DNA of 64,000 nt from Balneolaceae bacterium (GCA_017640665.1 JAEPQE010000001.1:1133262-1197261); one strand, 5' to 3'. Positions 18,642 through 27,577 are shown, counted from the first letter of the stretch. Notes: a model not told the origin generated them from the letters alone. Program-made: numbers and translations.

Positions 18642-19757
18642 ATGAAATTTTCTGTATCAAGTAGCGAACTTAACAAAGGCCTTTCAGCGGTAATTGGTGC
18701 CGTACCCTCGAAGGCAACCCTGCCGATTCTCGAAACCATTTTATTTCAGAGTGAAGACGGAAAGCTGAAACTGACAGCCACCGACCTCGAAATTTCTATC
18801 ATTGAGTATATCGAAGCGGACATTGAAGAAGATGGGGCGGTAGCTATTCCTGCCCGCCGATTACTTGAAACATTAAGGCAACTTCCAAATATTACCGTGT
18901 TTTTTGATGTAGACGATCGTAAAAATATCAACTTCAGAACCGATAAAGGTAACTATAAGCTCGTTGGAGATGAAGCCGATGAATTCCCGGAAGTTCCTAA
19001 CCTTGATGACGGTACACATATCAAATCAACTTCAGAGTTGGTTCATAAGGCAATCGATAAAACATTATTTGCGGTTTCCAGTGATGACCTTCGTCCGGCT
19101 ATGATGGGGGTGTACTTCCAGATCGGAACTGAGGAAAGTAAATTTGTAGCTACCGACGGTCATCGTTTGGTGAAATACACGAATAAGGAAATCACAGCCG
19201 ATAACGACGTAAATTTTATCATTCCCGATAAAGCACTCAGCCTGATTCAGAAAACCATTTCCGGAGATGACTGTGATGTAACAGTAACTCAGGATCATAC
19301 CCGTTTCAAAAGTGGGAATACGATTTTAATTACGCGATTGATCAATGAGCAGTATCCAAACTATGATTCCGTAATTCCCCGCGACAACGATAAGTTTTTG
19401 ACAATCAGTAAAGAGCAAATGCTTTCGACGGTAAAACGTGTGGCAATTTTCTCCAGCTCAACTACCCGTCAGATTCGACTTCAAATGGAAACAGATAAAC
19501 TTACCATTCGTGCTGAAGATTTGGATATGAGCAGTGAGGCGAAGGAAACTATTGAATGTGACTATTCAAATGAAGGTATGGAAATCGGGTTCAACGCAAA
19601 ATACCTGGGTGACGTACTCAGCAATATCGATGATGAAGAAGTCAGTTTTGAATTTTCATCCCCAAACCGGGCCGGTATTGTTAAGCCGTCTACCAGTGAT
19701 GACAGCGAAGACATTCTGATGCTGGTGATGCCGGTGATGCTAAATAGTTATGCCTGA
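18642..19757 (+). CDS. dnaN: DNA polymerase III beta subunit (sliding clamp)
   Basis: The ring-shaped clamp that tethers polymerase to DNA. The 371 residues span the usual three repeated domains, with SELNKGLSAVIGAVPSKATLPILE, the second-domain ATDGHRLVKY and the C-terminal LVMPVML near the peptide-binding cleft. dnaA and recF are not adjacent. It overlaps the next gene by 8 bases, so the two are translated together. Confidence 0.97.
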   Translation: MKFSVSSSELNKGLSAVIGAVPSKATLPILETILFQSEDGKLKLTATDLEISIIEYIEADIEEDGAVAIPARRLLETLRQLPNITVFFDVDDRKNINFRTDKGNYKLVGDEADEFPEVPNLDDGTHIKSTSELVHKAIDKTLFAVSSDDLRPAMMGVYFQIGTEESKFVATDGHRLVKYTNKEITADNDVNFIIPDKALSLIQKTISGDDCDVTVTQDHTRFKSGNTILITRLINEQYPNYDSVIPRDNDKFLTISKEQMLSTVKRVAIFSSSTTRQIRLQMETDKLTIRAEDLDMSSEAKETIECDYSNEGMEIGFNAKYLGDVLSNIDDEEVSFEFSSPNRAGIVKPSTSDDSEDILMLVMPVMLNSYA

Positions 19758-20544
19758 TAGTCAGGTAATTACTCTTACTACCGATTTTGGAACTCAGGAT
19801 CACTACGTAAGTGCCATGAAGGCGGTGATGTTGGGTATTTCACCTAATGCACGCCTTATTGATGTTTCTCACGATATTCCTCCTCAGGATATCATGGCCG
19901 GCGCCTGGGTTGTTCGAAATTCAGCTTTTCTGTTTCCTAAAAACACGGTTCATCTTGTAGTGGTTGATCCCGGAGTGGGTACAGATCGCAACCCCATTGT
20001 ACTTAAAATCGAAGACCAGTATTTCGTGGGCCCGGATAATGGGATTTTCTCATTGTTATACGATGAGTTTAAGTACAAAGCATACAAGTTGAATAATCCT
20101 AAGTACTGGAGAAAGGATCGCTCCAGAACTTTTCATGGTCGAGATATTTTTGCTCCGATAGCAGCCCACATCAGCAGTGGAGTAGATCTGAAAGAGCTTG
20201 GTGATCCTATCAAAGATTTGGTTACCTATCACTGGGCCACTCCAATCGGAGACAAAGACGGACTTCAGGGCTGGGTAATTCACATCGACCGATTTGGTAA
20301 TCTCATTACCAATATTTCTGAAAACCTGCTGGAGGACACTGCAGGCAGGAGGAAAGTAAAAATTTATGTTGGGAACACGATTATTGATCATCTGGTAAAC
20401 ACCTTTGGAGATGTAGAACCCGGTGAGCCGGTTGCTTTTATTGGGAGTTCGGGGATGTTGGAAGTGGGCATCAACAAAGGAAATGCTGCGAAGATGTTAA
20501 GTGTTGACAAAGGTGCACAGATATCGCTGGTGTTACAGAAGTAG
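19750..20544 (+). CDS. SAM hydrolase (SAM-dependent hydroxide adenosyltransferase family)
   Basis: A 264-residue DUF62/COG1912 protein. Visible family motifs are ITLTTDFGTQDHYVSAMKAVM, VHLVVVDPGVGTDR, FVGPDNGIFS, FHGRDIFAPIAAH and IDRFGNLITNI. Characterised relatives split S-adenosylmethionine to adenosine and methionine using an activated water. It overlaps dnaN by 8 bases and precedes a methyltransferase gene by 53 bases. Confidence 0.92.
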   Translation: MPDSQVITLTTDFGTQDHYVSAMKAVMLGISPNARLIDVSHDIPPQDIMAGAWVVRNSAFLFPKNTVHLVVVDPGVGTDRNPIVLKIEDQYFVGPDNGIFSLLYDEFKYKAYKLNNPKYWRKDRSRTFHGRDIFAPIAAHISSGVDLKELGDPIKDLVTYHWATPIGDKDGLQGWVIHIDRFGNLITNISENLLEDTAGRRKVKIYVGNTIIDHLVNTFGDVEPGEPVAFIGSSGMLEVGINKGNAAKMLSVDKGAQISLVLQK

Positions 20545-20597
20545 CGAAACACTGTGATTGATGAAGCGTACCCCGTTTCCAAACTAACAGAAAGGAC

Positions 20598-21404
20598 ATG
20601 AATTTAGAATTACGATCGCCGGTTGATGAGAGAGCTACCATCCAGGTGCCCAAAGATGTAGCGGAGCTTTCCAAACCTTTTAACGGTACTGTTTGCTCTC
20701 AGGAAGGCGACGAATATAAGGTCAGGAACAATATTATAGATATTTTAGGCAAAGAACCTGCATTCAGTTCACTTGCTCAAAGTACCAACCACTTTAAGCT
20801 GACAGCATCTATTTATGAAGATATTTGGCGTAAACGCTCCCTTTCTCTTCTTTCCGGTGAGGATTTCCCCATTGAGAAAGAACATGAGTTATTGATTGAA
20901 TGGACTGCTCCCAAGGCTGGCGGGCTATATCTGGATTTAGGATGTTCAACCGCCTTATATGGCAGGGCACTGAAAGCAGCACAGAAAGAGGCTGATATTG
21001 TAGCTCTGGACTTCTCCTCTCAAATGCTGGAAGAAGCCCGGCTCAAAGCCGAAGCCGACGAAACCGATTTGTTTTTGGTCCGCGCTGATGGAAAAGAAAT
21101 TCCATTTTTTAGTAAAACATTTGATGGAATCGTTATGGGCGGAACGCTGAACGAACTATCTGAAGAATTAAAAGTGCTTTACGAAGCCCGAAGAGTTATT
21201 AAACAGGATGGAGTATTTTTTGTGATGCATCTCATTAAAAGTGATGCCTGGTACGGGCGCTTACTGCAGGAATCTATTTCTTTAGGAGGAATTCAATTCT
21301 GGACAAAAGATGAGAGTAATAAGCTTTTCAATCAGGCTGGCTTTAAAGTAGCTGAACAATTGGTACGAGGAATTGTTTGCTTTACGAAGTTGGTGCCTGA
21401 TTAA
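20598..21404 (+). CDS. Class I SAM-dependent methyltransferase
   Basis: A 268-residue protein with a small N-terminal domain (about 90 residues) then a Rossmann methyltransferase fold: motif I LDLGCSTALYGRAL, motif II VALDFSSQML, and the KEIPFFSKTFDGIVMGGTLN segment. This layout resembles methyltransferases of the UbiE/type-11 group. The substrate is unknown. Its 3' end overlaps the leftward TonB-like gene by 4 bases. Confidence 0.8.
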   Translation: MNLELRSPVDERATIQVPKDVAELSKPFNGTVCSQEGDEYKVRNNIIDILGKEPAFSSLAQSTNHFKLTASIYEDIWRKRSLSLLSGEDFPIEKEHELLIEWTAPKAGGLYLDLGCSTALYGRALKAAQKEADIVALDFSSQMLEEARLKAEADETDLFLVRADGKEIPFFSKTFDGIVMGGTLNELSEELKVLYEARRVIKQDGVFFVMHLIKSDAWYGRLLQESISLGGIQFWTKDESNKLFNQAGFKVAEQLVRGIVCFTKLVPD

Positions 21405-21808
21405 TTCTGCAATCGAAATACAATAGGAAGTGAATACTGAATTCGAACAAGCTCGCCTTGCTGCATGCCCGGATGGAATTTAGCTTGTTCCACTGCCTTA
21501 ACTGCTGCTTCATCACACCCTCCGCCAATACCGCGAATTACCTTAGGGCAGGCGACAGTTCCTTCTTTCGTTACAAAAAATTGCACCGTTACCCTTCCCT
21601 CAATTCCCGCTTCTATAGCTTCTTGAGGATAAACTACTCTTTGCTGTAACTCAGCAAGACCGCCAATTAATCGAGGCATACTCTCAGCAACGACTAAAAA
21701 ATCCTCTTCACAACTTGGGTCTAAAACATCAAGATTTTGCTCATTCTCAAAAACCCCACAGGATTGAATAAAAAGGATAGAGAATAAAAGAAGGCAAAGA
21801 TTTTTCAT
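21401..21808 (-). CDS. TonB C-terminal-domain lipoprotein
   Basis: A 135-residue exported protein. The N-terminus ends at Cys17 (FIQSCGVF), a lipoprotein-type signal. Residues 45-135 form a TonB C-terminal domain: RLIGGLAELQQRVVYPQEAIEAG, EGRVTVQFFVTKEG, AAVKAVEQAKFHPG and a final strand. Unlike true TonB it has no transmembrane helix or proline-rich span, so it cannot itself transduce energy across the periplasm. Its position 3 bases after argS suggests co-transcription. Confidence 0.8.
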   Translation of the reverse strand: MKNLCLLLFSILFIQSCGVFENEQNLDVLDPSCEEDFLVVAESMPRLIGGLAELQQRVVYPQEAIEAGIEGRVTVQFFVTKEGTVACPKVIRGIGGGCDEAAVKAVEQAKFHPGMQQGELVRIQYSLPIVFRLQN

Positions 21809-21810
21809 TA

Positions 21811-23436
21811 CTACATCCTTTCCGGTGCGGTAATACCAAGAATAGTTAATCCATTTTTCAGAACCTGAGCAGTTGTTTTAGCTAATGCTATTCGAGCTTG
21901 TGTGAGGTTTTCATCTACTCCGATAATTCTGCAATCGTGATAGAACGTTGTAAAGGCAGAAGCTACATCGTTCAGATAATTAATCACCCGATGAGGTTCG
22001 CGGGCATCCGCAGCGCTCTGGATCGCTCCAGGAAACTTGAAGAGGGTTTTGATGAGCGATGTCTCTGCATCTTCTTTTAACAGGCTGAGCTGAACATCGC
22101 TATCAAACGAATATTGCTCTTCTGCTTTTCGGAGAATGCTGAAAATCCGTGCATGAGCATATTGCAGATAGAATACCGGGTTTTTCTCCCCGGCTTCTTT
22201 AGCTTGAGCAATATCAAACTCTAGGTGAGTGTTCGGTGAACGCATCAAAAAGAAAAAACGCGTTACATCAGAACCTACTTCATCCATTAGCTCATCCAGC
22301 GTTATAAAGTTCGCTTTTCGGGTACTCATTTTAAAAGGTTGACCATCTTTAACAATCGTCACAAACTGATATACAATTACATCCACTTTACTCGTGTCGT
22401 AGCCTAAAGCAGAAATTCCCGATAAAACATCCGGGTAGGTGGCTATGTGATCGGCACCAAAAATATCAATACACAAATCATAACCGCGATCCAGTTTATT
22501 GGCGTGGTAGGCAATGTCCGGAAGTCTGTAGGTGGGTTCCCCGGTACTCTTTATGAGTACGGTGTCTTTCTCTTTGCCAAATTCTGTGGTTTTAAACCAG
22601 GTTGCTCCATCTTCTTTTTTGATGAGTCCAAGTTCGTCCAAGCGCTTTATTACAGAATCAATATCACCGCTATCATACAAGCTTTGCTCATTAAAATGAT
22701 TGTCCATATGGATTTTCATTCGGTCTAACGTGTCTCTGATATCTTTGAAAATAGCAGCTTCGGCTTTTTCTTTGAATGGAGTCCACTCGGCGTCAACCAA
22801 GTCTTCTCCTTGTTCATCAATTAGTTCTTTGGCGATATCCCGGATGTATTCACCTTCATATCCACCTTCTGGAAATTCCGATTCTTTTTCTAATTCTTCT
22901 AAATAACGAGCCTGAACGCTTTGACCAAGAACCCGCATTTGTCGTCCGGCATTGTTGAAGTAATACTCTCGATCGACTTCCGCTCCGGTCCATTCCATGA
23001 GTCGTGCTACGGTGTCACCTAATACAGCATTTCGTCCATGGCCAACTGTTAGGGGACCGGTTGGATTAGCACTCACAAACTCAATTTGGATCTTCTTCCC
23101 TTTTTGTGAATCAGTTTTACCAAACCCGTCTCCCTGATCAATGATGGAAGCGAGTTCGTCGTAGAGGTAATCTTCTGCAAATCGGAAGTTAATAAATCCC
23201 GGTCCGGCGATTTCCACAGAAGAGATTTTGGATTCATTATATTTTAAGCCGTCTACAATTTGCTGAGCTATTGCTCTGGGATTATTCCGCAAAGGTTTAG
23301 CCAGCATCATCGCGATATTAGTGGATGCATCTCCATGACTTTCCACTTTTGGAGCTTCTAAATGTATTTCAGGGATTTCTTCTAATTCAAATTGTGCCAG
23401 CGAGGCCTTAATAATCTCTTCTAGGTAGTTGTTCAT
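21811..23436 (-). CDS. argS: Arginyl-tRNA synthetase
   Basis: Charges tRNA-Arg. The 541 residues include the N-terminal Add-1-type domain, the class I HIGH-type motif as VGHGRN in SANPTGPLTVGHGRN, the KMSxR motif in FKMSTRKANF, and a C-terminal DALR anticodon-binding domain ending ILGITAPERM. Slightly short but complete. Identification is firm. Confidence 0.97.
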   Translation of the reverse strand: MNNYLEEIIKASLAQFELEEIPEIHLEAPKVESHGDASTNIAMMLAKPLRNNPRAIAQQIVDGLKYNESKISSVEIAGPGFINFRFAEDYLYDELASIIDQGDGFGKTDSQKGKKIQIEFVSANPTGPLTVGHGRNAVLGDTVARLMEWTGAEVDREYYFNNAGRQMRVLGQSVQARYLEELEKESEFPEGGYEGEYIRDIAKELIDEQGEDLVDAEWTPFKEKAEAAIFKDIRDTLDRMKIHMDNHFNEQSLYDSGDIDSVIKRLDELGLIKKEDGATWFKTTEFGKEKDTVLIKSTGEPTYRLPDIAYHANKLDRGYDLCIDIFGADHIATYPDVLSGISALGYDTSKVDVIVYQFVTIVKDGQPFKMSTRKANFITLDELMDEVGSDVTRFFFLMRSPNTHLEFDIAQAKEAGEKNPVFYLQYAHARIFSILRKAEEQYSFDSDVQLSLLKEDAETSLIKTLFKFPGAIQSAADAREPHRVINYLNDVASAFTTFYHDCRIIGVDENLTQARIALAKTTAQVLKNGLTILGITAPERM

Positions 23437-23475
23437 TATTGGATCTTGGTCAAATTCAGATACCTAAGATAAAAG

Positions 23476-23891
23476 AATTAAAAATTAAGAATGATTCAAT
23501 TAAGAATGTTTTTTACCAGGTTTTGAAGTAGTAACTAAAATAGCCCCAAGTATCTTTAATAATTCCTCACAGTCTTTAAGTAGAGAACCGGCAAGTTTTT
23601 CTTCAATATAATCTGAGTCTCGTAATAGTTTAATCCAGAACTTTGTTTCACGAGTTTCTTTATAGGCAATTGAAAGTTTATATCTAAAATCCTTTTTAGA
23701 GAATGCACCTATACCTTCCTCTACATTTGCTCCAATTGATGTGCCACTTCTAACAATCTGTTTGGATAAGGTGAATTCTCTTTTTTCCTCACAAAGGAAT
23801 TTGTAAAGCTTAACAATTCGTAAAGCAAAACTATAACTTTTATTCTGAATTGCATTTTCTGTCTTCATTGAATTATTCTTAATTTTTAATT
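23476..23891 (-). mobile_element. Inverted-repeat-bracketed unit carrying the S23 four-helix gene
   Basis: Positions 23476-23500 and 23867-23891 form a 25-bp inverted repeat with one mismatch. The left copy ends on the stop codon of the four-helix-bundle gene and the right copy begins in its start codon, so the repeat brackets exactly the reading frame. The right copy also overlaps the last codons of radC. This looks like a compact inserted unit of about 416 bp. There is no transposase, so any movement would need help from elsewhere. Confidence 0.55.
23500..23868 (-). CDS. Four-helix-bundle protein (S23 / 23S rRNA intervening-sequence family)
   Basis: A 122-residue all-helical protein with the family core RSGTSIGANVEEGIGAFSKK, the DFRYKLSIAYKETRETKFWI segment and a C-terminal helix ending LVTTSKPGKK. 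Related proteins are encoded in rRNA intervening sequences, and the fold is shared with accessory proteins of diversity-generating retroelements. No reverse transcriptase or variable repeat is present here. It lies between argS and radC inside an inverted repeat. Its role is unknown. Confidence 0.88.
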   Translation of the reverse strand: MKTENAIQNKSYSFALRIVKLYKFLCEEKREFTLSKQIVRSGTSIGANVEEGIGAFSKKDFRYKLSIAYKETRETKFWIKLLRDSDYIEEKLAGSLLKDCEELLKILGAILVTTSKPGKKHS

Positions 23892-24608
23892 GATCAACCG
23901 CTCTGCGCGCAGTGATACGAACTCATATCCTGCAATTATGATATGGTCATCAACCGGGATTCCAAGTAGTTTACCGGATTCGGCGATGCGTTTGGTAAGG
24001 TTGATATCAGCAGTAGAAGCCTCTGTTCTTGCTGAAGGGTGATTGTGAATAAGAATTATGGAATTTGCCTGATGGATTATAGATTGGCGTAAAACTTCAG
24101 CGGGTTCCACGATGGTAGCATTACTTCCACCGGAACTTATTTGCTGATAGCCTGTCATTACTTTTTTGTTATTGAGAAAGGCGACCATGAAAACTTCTTT
24201 GTTCAGGTGGCGCATTTTAGGTCCGAAATAAGCAGCTGCGTCTTCAGGACTGGTGATTTGGATTTCTTCTCCAAGTCCGGCAACCTGAATACGTCGCGCC
24301 AGCTCGAATGCCGCTTCCAAGGTAATTGCTTTAACTTTTGCGATTCCGGGAATTACCCGAAGCTCCGTCCATTCTTTTTTGATGAGCGCATGCAATCCCC
24401 CGAAATGATCAAGCAGAGCTTTAGAAGTTTCCAGTACATTCAGCTTTTTGGTTCCGGTTCGAAGTAGGATTGCAAGCAATTCAGAATCAGAAAGAGAATC
24501 CGTGCCATATTTCATAAGCTTTTCCCGGGGTTGATCATCCGGGCGCATATCCTTGACAGAGCGGTTCAGAAAATCTTCGGGAGAGAATGTTTCAATCGTA
24601 AAATCCAT
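23886..24608 (-). CDS. radC: RadC / JAMM-domain DNA repair-associated protein
   Basis: A 240-residue RadC-family protein. An N-terminal helix-hairpin-helix part (DSELLAILLRTGTKKLN) precedes a JAB/MPN domain with the metal motif ILIHNHPSARTEAS and a following Asp in ADINLTKR. The name is historic; the biochemical role of RadC is not settled. Its final codons are covered by the right arm of the inverted repeat around the four-helix gene. Confidence 0.93.
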   Translation of the reverse strand: MDFTIETFSPEDFLNRSVKDMRPDDQPREKLMKYGTDSLSDSELLAILLRTGTKKLNVLETSKALLDHFGGLHALIKKEWTELRVIPGIAKVKAITLEAAFELARRIQVAGLGEEIQITSPEDAAAYFGPKMRHLNKEVFMVAFLNNKKVMTGYQQISSGGSNATIVEPAEVLRQSIIHQANSIILIHNHPSARTEASTADINLTKRIAESGKLLGIPVDDHIIIAGYEFVSLRAERLIN

Positions 24609-24734
24609 AGTTGCTTCACATATTTTTTACATGTAAGACCGGAGAGAAAGGAATTCCTTACAAAAACTTTTCGAACACCGAACACTAATCAAGGAACATA
24701 GAACTTCGAAGTTTTATGTTGATATTCAATGTTC

Positions 24735-25919
24735 CTAATCCTCTCCAGCGCCCATCAATGGTTCGTTGAATGCGCGGATGCTTGAATTTGGGAGTCCGTT
24801 TGGGAAATTTGCCTTAACAAGCTTAATCGTATCAATAACGATTTGAAGGTGAAGCTCTTTCGAGTTTTGATAAAACTTCTGAGCGGCATCTGTCAATTTT
24901 GGTTTCCCATGCAAAGGCTTGTCACTTACCGAGAGAAGAGTAGCATGTGGAACACGGTATCGGAATCCGTTTGTAGCTACTGTTGCAGATTCCATATCGA
25001 CTGCCAAACTGCGACTTTGGTGAATCTGCCGGACCGTATGTTTTGCCGAAAACTCCCAATTTCGGTTTCCGGTAGTAAATACCGTCCCAATCCGATGTTG
25101 CAGACCATGAGAATCCAGCGCTTCTTTTAAATATAGATTGAGCAGGTAATTGGGAATTACAGGATTTCCAATCGGAAAAAGTTCATCCAGAATCTTATCA
25201 TCCCGGAAATAACTGTTCGCCAGAACAAAATCTCCAATTTCCTGGTGATTTCGAAGACCACCACAATGGCCAACCATAATCATGGCATCAGGTCGTAGTA
25301 CGGCCACATGATCGGTAATGGTTTTTGCGTTCGACGGTCCAACGCCAATATTAATAAGCGTAATCCCGCTGTTATCGTCTAGTTTATAGTGATAGGCGGG
25401 CATCTGAACCCCTTCGCGAATGGGTTTTACGCAATCAGGATATTTCTCCAGAAACACTTCTACATGCATGGCATAGTTTGTAAAGAGAATGTAGCGCTGA
25501 AAATCACAGGGATCGGTTCCAGTATAGTGCGAAAGTCGGTTTAAGGAAATATCAACCCGTTCAGGTGAAAACAGGAACATCTTCTTCTTAGTGAAATCCC
25601 ATTCTTCTTCGTCGGTATGATCCATCAGCTTGGGATCGTTCAATGGAATAACCGGACGAGAAGGTTTTATTTCCAGATCTGCTTTCTTGGATATTAGTCG
25701 TTTAATCTCTCGCCGTAAATACCAACGGAATGCTTTAGGTTGAGCCATCTCCCCTTTAATATTCGGGTTATGCTCAGAATATTCGCGATGTACAATCATC
25801 TTTGGATACATCCCTTTGGCATAAATTTCTTCCATCAGGTCGCAGGCTTTTTCCGTAGCTTTGGTGAGTTCTTCAGGGGAATTGAAATCAGAGTGAACTA
25901 AATACATTGAATCAGACAT
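24735..25919 (-). CDS. amn: AMP nucleosidase
   Basis: Splits AMP into adenine and ribose 5-phosphate. The 394-residue protein starts at ATG 25919 (a TTG at 25925 is also in frame). An N-terminal regulatory-type domain precedes a nucleoside-phosphorylase-like domain with INIGVGPSNAKTITDHVAVL, MIMVGHCGGLR, and LAVDMESATVATNGF. It is shorter than the 480-residue E. coli enzyme, mainly at the N-terminus. Its start codon shares a CATG palindrome with the divergently transcribed NUDIX gene, so the two are fused head to head. Confidence 0.9.
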   Translation of the reverse strand: MSDSMYLVHSDFNSPEELTKATEKACDLMEEIYAKGMYPKMIVHREYSEHNPNIKGEMAQPKAFRWYLRREIKRLISKKADLEIKPSRPVIPLNDPKLMDHTDEEEWDFTKKKMFLFSPERVDISLNRLSHYTGTDPCDFQRYILFTNYAMHVEVFLEKYPDCVKPIREGVQMPAYHYKLDDNSGITLINIGVGPSNAKTITDHVAVLRPDAMIMVGHCGGLRNHQEIGDFVLANSYFRDDKILDELFPIGNPVIPNYLLNLYLKEALDSHGLQHRIGTVFTTGNRNWEFSAKHTVRQIHQSRSLAVDMESATVATNGFRYRVPHATLLSVSDKPLHGKPKLTDAAQKFYQNSKELHLQIVIDTIKLVKANFPNGLPNSSIRAFNEPLMGAGED

Positions 25920-26480
25920 GGGCAAAAAATCTTTTAACTATACCATCGAACCGTGGGTAACCACCGATGAACGGGTGGAATATACGACGAATATCTTCAA
26001 GGTTTTAAAACGGGATATGAAGATTGAGTCAGAGGATCATTCTGCGACTTTTTCTGTGCTGGAAGCTCCGGATTGGATCAATGTGATTGCCCTTACTCCA
26101 GAAAATGAAATCGTCCTTGTTGAGCAGTATCGCTATGGAAAAAACCAACACTTGAGCTACCTGGTGGGGTGTGTGATCCGGGAGAACATCCACTTGAAAC
26201 TTCAAAAAGAGAACTTTTGGAAGAAACCGGGTTCTCAACTGATGATTGGGTGAGCCTGGGAAATGTGAGCTCTAATCCCGCTATGCAGACGAATTATACG
26301 CATACCTATTTAGCGAGAAACTGTGAGAAAACCGCAGAACAGTTATTAGATGGTAATGAGCGTATTCATGTACATATGATGCCTTTGGTTGAATTTCTTG
26401 AACTGGTAGGCAGAGGAAAAGTGAAACATTCGCTGGTGGTAGCGGCTGTGGCTAAGTTTTTGTTGAGTGAGTATTCTTAG
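25918..26480 (+). CDS. NUDIX hydrolase (ADP-ribose pyrophosphatase-like), needs a -1 shift
   Basis: Two overlapping frames encode one NUDIX hydrolase. Frame one (25918-26253, 111 residues) gives the N-terminal half through EIVLVEQYRYGKN. The -1 frame carries LELPGGVCDPGE and the complete Nudix box, ending at 26480. A shift at A AAA AAC (26139-26145) would give 187 residues, the normal size. Without it the catalytic box is lost. The body resembles NudF-type ADP-ribose pyrophosphatases, which release AMP and ribose 5-phosphate. Whether this is programmed frameshifting, a real mutation or an error in the six-A run cannot be settled here. Confidence 0.8.
26139..26145 (+). other. Slippery heptamer A AAA AAC in the NUDIX gene
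   Basis: Canonical X XXY YYZ heptamer: the first A is the third base of codon GGA, followed by AAA AAC. Slipping back one base makes the next codons CCA ACA CTT GAG, which join the frame holding the Nudix box. I saw no strong downstream hairpin or upstream Shine-Dalgarno-like stimulator. Confidence 0.6.
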
Positions 26481-26509
26481 GAGACAAAGGGACAAAGTCA
26501 GGAAAGTCG

Positions 26510-26740
26510 TTATGCCGGACTCGATTCAGCGCCTGCTGCCAGCGACTTCTTTTTCCGTTTCCAAAACTTTAAAGGACTCCAGTCAATCACAGGGACTAAT
26601 TTCTGAGGCACCTCTCCTCGTTCCTTCCTCAAAGCAATCTCTTTCTCCACATCTTTAATACGCTCGGGATATTTATACGGATTGATATGATTTAACATAT
26701 CGTACAACTCCATATAATGGTATTGAGAATAATCTTTCAT
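26510..26740 (-). CDS. Small conserved-looking hypothetical protein
   Basis: A 76-residue protein, basic at its end. It begins with a short motif, YMELYDMLNHINPYKYPER, of a kind I have seen at the start of uncharacterised Bacteroidota proteins (pattern YxxELxDxLxxIxxxxYPER). The middle is a predicted helix rich in Glu and Lys and the tail WSPLKFWKRKKK is basic. The ATG lies at 26740. No signal peptide or membrane segment is seen and its function is unknown. Confidence 0.6.
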   Translation of the reverse strand: MKDYSQYHYMELYDMLNHINPYKYPERIKDVEKEIALRKERGEVPQKLVPVIDWSPLKFWKRKKKSLAAGAESSPA

Positions 26741-26820
26741 ATTCTTGGATTAGTTAGTTTCAAAGCTTCAGGTAAATAACAATGAAAGAGCATAACTATC
26801 AACCATAATAATAAATCCTG

Positions 26821-26973
26821 TTGTCACCTTGAGCTCCCTGAAAGATCTTGAAGGTTGGTTCGCATAGCGAAAGGTATCAAATGTTGTTCTTACTCTAGCT
26901 TGATTTAAGGTTTGATATCCTTCGCGACTTCTACATCTCTTTTATTTAATTTTAATGGCGCTCAGGATGACAA
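26821..26973. repeat. Intergenic GTCAT-ended repeat
   Basis: A 153-bp element bounded by TTGTCACCTTGAGC and GCTCAGGATGACAA, an inverted pair differing at two of 14 positions. It includes a short internal palindrome around TTCGCATAGCGAA. It fills most of the gap before the OsmC gene. Confidence 0.7.
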
Positions 26974-26987
26974 TCTAAAATGGAACA

Positions 26988-27464
26988 ATGACTAAGAAAC
27001 ATAACTATCAAGCAACAATTGAATGGACGGGCAACAAGGGAGAGGGAACGTCCGATTATAAAAGCTATGAACGAAGTCATTCAATAAATATAAACGGAAA
27101 ATCAGTCATTGAAGCCTCCTCAGATCCCTCGTTTCGGGGTGATCCATCAAAACATAATCCCGAGGAATTATTTCTGGCTTCGCTTTCATCCTGTCACATG
27201 CTTTGGTTTTTGCACTTATGTACGGTTGCAGGAGTAATTGTGACCGATTATGTAGATAAGGCCTTGGGAACGATGCTGGAGGAGAAAGATGGCAAAGGCA
27301 GGTTTACGGAAGTGATACTGAATCCCGAAGTAACAGTTACCGAGGAACGAATGGCTACCAAACTCGATTCCATTCATCAGAAAGCAAACAAGATGTGCTT
27401 TATTGCAAATTCATGTAATTTTCCGGTGAGGCATCACTCTAGCTATAAAGTAGCATCTGAATAA
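26988..27464 (+). CDS. OsmC family protein
   Basis: A 158-residue OsmC/Ohr-type peroxidase. The two expected cysteines are visible: Cys69 in FLASLSSCHM and Cys137 in HQKANKMCFIANS (a third lies at 143). Related proteins reduce organic or fatty acid hydroperoxides in the cytoplasm. A peroxiredoxin gene follows after a repeat-filled gap, so the area looks dedicated to peroxide defence. OsmC versus Ohr subfamily is not distinguishable with confidence. Confidence 0.88.
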   Translation: MTKKHNYQATIEWTGNKGEGTSDYKSYERSHSININGKSVIEASSDPSFRGDPSKHNPEELFLASLSSCHMLWFLHLCTVAGVIVTDYVDKALGTMLEEKDGKGRFTEVILNPEVTVTEERMATKLDSIHQKANKMCFIANSCNFPVRHHSSYKVASE

Positions 27465-27475
27465 CATAAATATGA

Positions 27476-27562
27476 GTCATATTGAGGCTACTTCCGAAGG
27501 AGCTACACAACAGCAAATAAGCTGAAGTTTTCGTGTAGATTCTTCGTTATGTCCTGAATGAC
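27476..27562. repeat. Intergenic GTCAT-ended repeat, short form
   Basis: An 87-bp element running from GTCATATTGAGG to CCTGAATGAC between the OsmC and peroxiredoxin genes. The ends are an imperfect inverted pair of the same family as the element at 26821. Confidence 0.55.
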
Positions 27563-27577
27563 AAACTGAAAAAGACT

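Noticed and set aside
23500-23868. Diversity-generating retroelement accessory gene
   Set aside because: No reverse transcriptase, template repeat or variable repeat lies nearby.
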